DNA from: Engraulis encrasicolus | Taxonomy: Eukaryota > Chordata > Actinopteri > Clupeiformes > Engraulidae | DNA length: 64,000 bases | Direction of reading: 5' to 3' | NCBI RefSeq assembly: GCF_034702125.1 | Contig: NC_085876.1 | Location: 7,024,364-7,088,363 of the forward strand | Part shown: positions 63,635 through 64,000 of the stretch, piece by piece | Layout: each line of letters begins with the position of its first letter | Numbering within the stretch: position 1 is the first letter of the stretch | The notes under the pieces: generated by a model | What the model was told of the DNA's origin: nothing | The model's database searches: none | The model's input: only the letters and a program-made list of their open reading frames with translations | Translations under genes and position numbers: made by a program

Positions 63635-64000
63635 TAGGGGTGGGCGATATGACGATATTATATCGTGAATCGTGATATTGAGTAGAATATCGTCTCGAAT
63701 CTGCCAAAGTGGAGAAATCGTATAGATCGTCTTGCAGTGAGGATGTTTATTATCAGTATCAGAGTGACGTTTTCTCACTTGTGTTGTTGTCTTCACTTTA
63801 TTCTTTACATTATTGTATTCCAATTGTACACTTTATGAGAGTATCATCAGTGTGTTAACATTTTATTGACTGCAAATTAGAAATTGCAAGTATATGAAAG
63901 TTATTTTTTGTTGTTTTTTTTTTTGGATGGAAGATCGTGATAAAAAATCGAAATCGTGATTTCATGTTAAAAAATCGTGATACAACATTTTTGCCATATC
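63635..64000. repeat. Dispersed ATCGTGAT-rich repeat, cut by the window edge
   Basis: It starts TAGGGGTGGGCGATATGACG and ends, at the edge, in TTTTGCCATATC, which would continue as the inverted end of the same terminal repeat. Such elements are frequent in fish genomes. The superfamily is not assigned. Confidence 0.6.

Overview
The window is nuclear DNA from a vertebrate, almost certainly a teleost fish. The genes have GT-AG introns and encode vertebrate proteins. The DNA between them is full of (AC)n/(TG)n microsatellites, tRNA-derived SINEs, an L2-type LINE, hAT, Tc1/mariner, TTAA-type and Harbinger-like elements, and Helitron-like DNA. No prokaryotic or viral gene was seen. I cannot name the species.

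Layout. 1-12.2 kb: two tandem, same-strand eEF1A genes, each with a TATA box, a pyrimidine-rich start and a non-coding first exon. Copy A lacks one intron that copy B keeps, and their third exons are almost identical in DNA. 12.2-17.3 kb: an L2 LINE with several elements nested inside one another. 17.3-31.6 kb: a cGAS gene (cyclic GMP-AMP synthase) of 7 coding exons with an ISRE-like site upstream. Its predicted protein ends in an unusual hydrophobic segment, and its introns hold a second Helitron-like copy, several foldback elements and a telomere-like tract. 31.6-35.5 kb: intergenic repeats, including a roughly 2 kb element with a recurring CACCACCGTCAG motif and a foldback with hammerhead-ribozyme-like cores. 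35.5-38.8 kb: rpl11, 6 exons. 38.8-42.5 kb: intergenic, with a fully palindromic Tc1-like element. 42.5-50.5 kb: klhl31 on the minus strand, 7 coding exons. 50.5-59.2 kb: intergenic, with a clean hAT MITE and a perfect 123-base palindrome. 59.2-64 kb: the 5' part of eloa (Elongin A), running off the right edge.

The genes do not form one pathway. eEF1A and uL5/RPL11 serve translation, cGAS senses cytosolic DNA, KLHL31 is a BTB-kelch adaptor of muscle and Elongin A stimulates RNA polymerase II elongation. The order joins two neighbourhoods known in human: CGAS-EEF1A1 (6q) and RPL11-ELOA (1p36). Exon limits were read by hand from splice signals; the reading frame closes exactly in every complete gene (eEF1A 461 and 462 aa, cGAS 543 aa, RPL11 178 aa, KLHL31 726 aa).

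Main points for a second look: the cGAS C-terminal hydrophobic tail; a retroelement fragment whose target duplication falls on the cGAS exon 1 splice donor; hammerhead-like motifs in foldback repeats; (TG)n tracts used as 3' splice-site regions; the precise intron loss and exon homogenisation in eEF1A; and a minisatellite that multiplies the klhl31 exon 1 splice donor.
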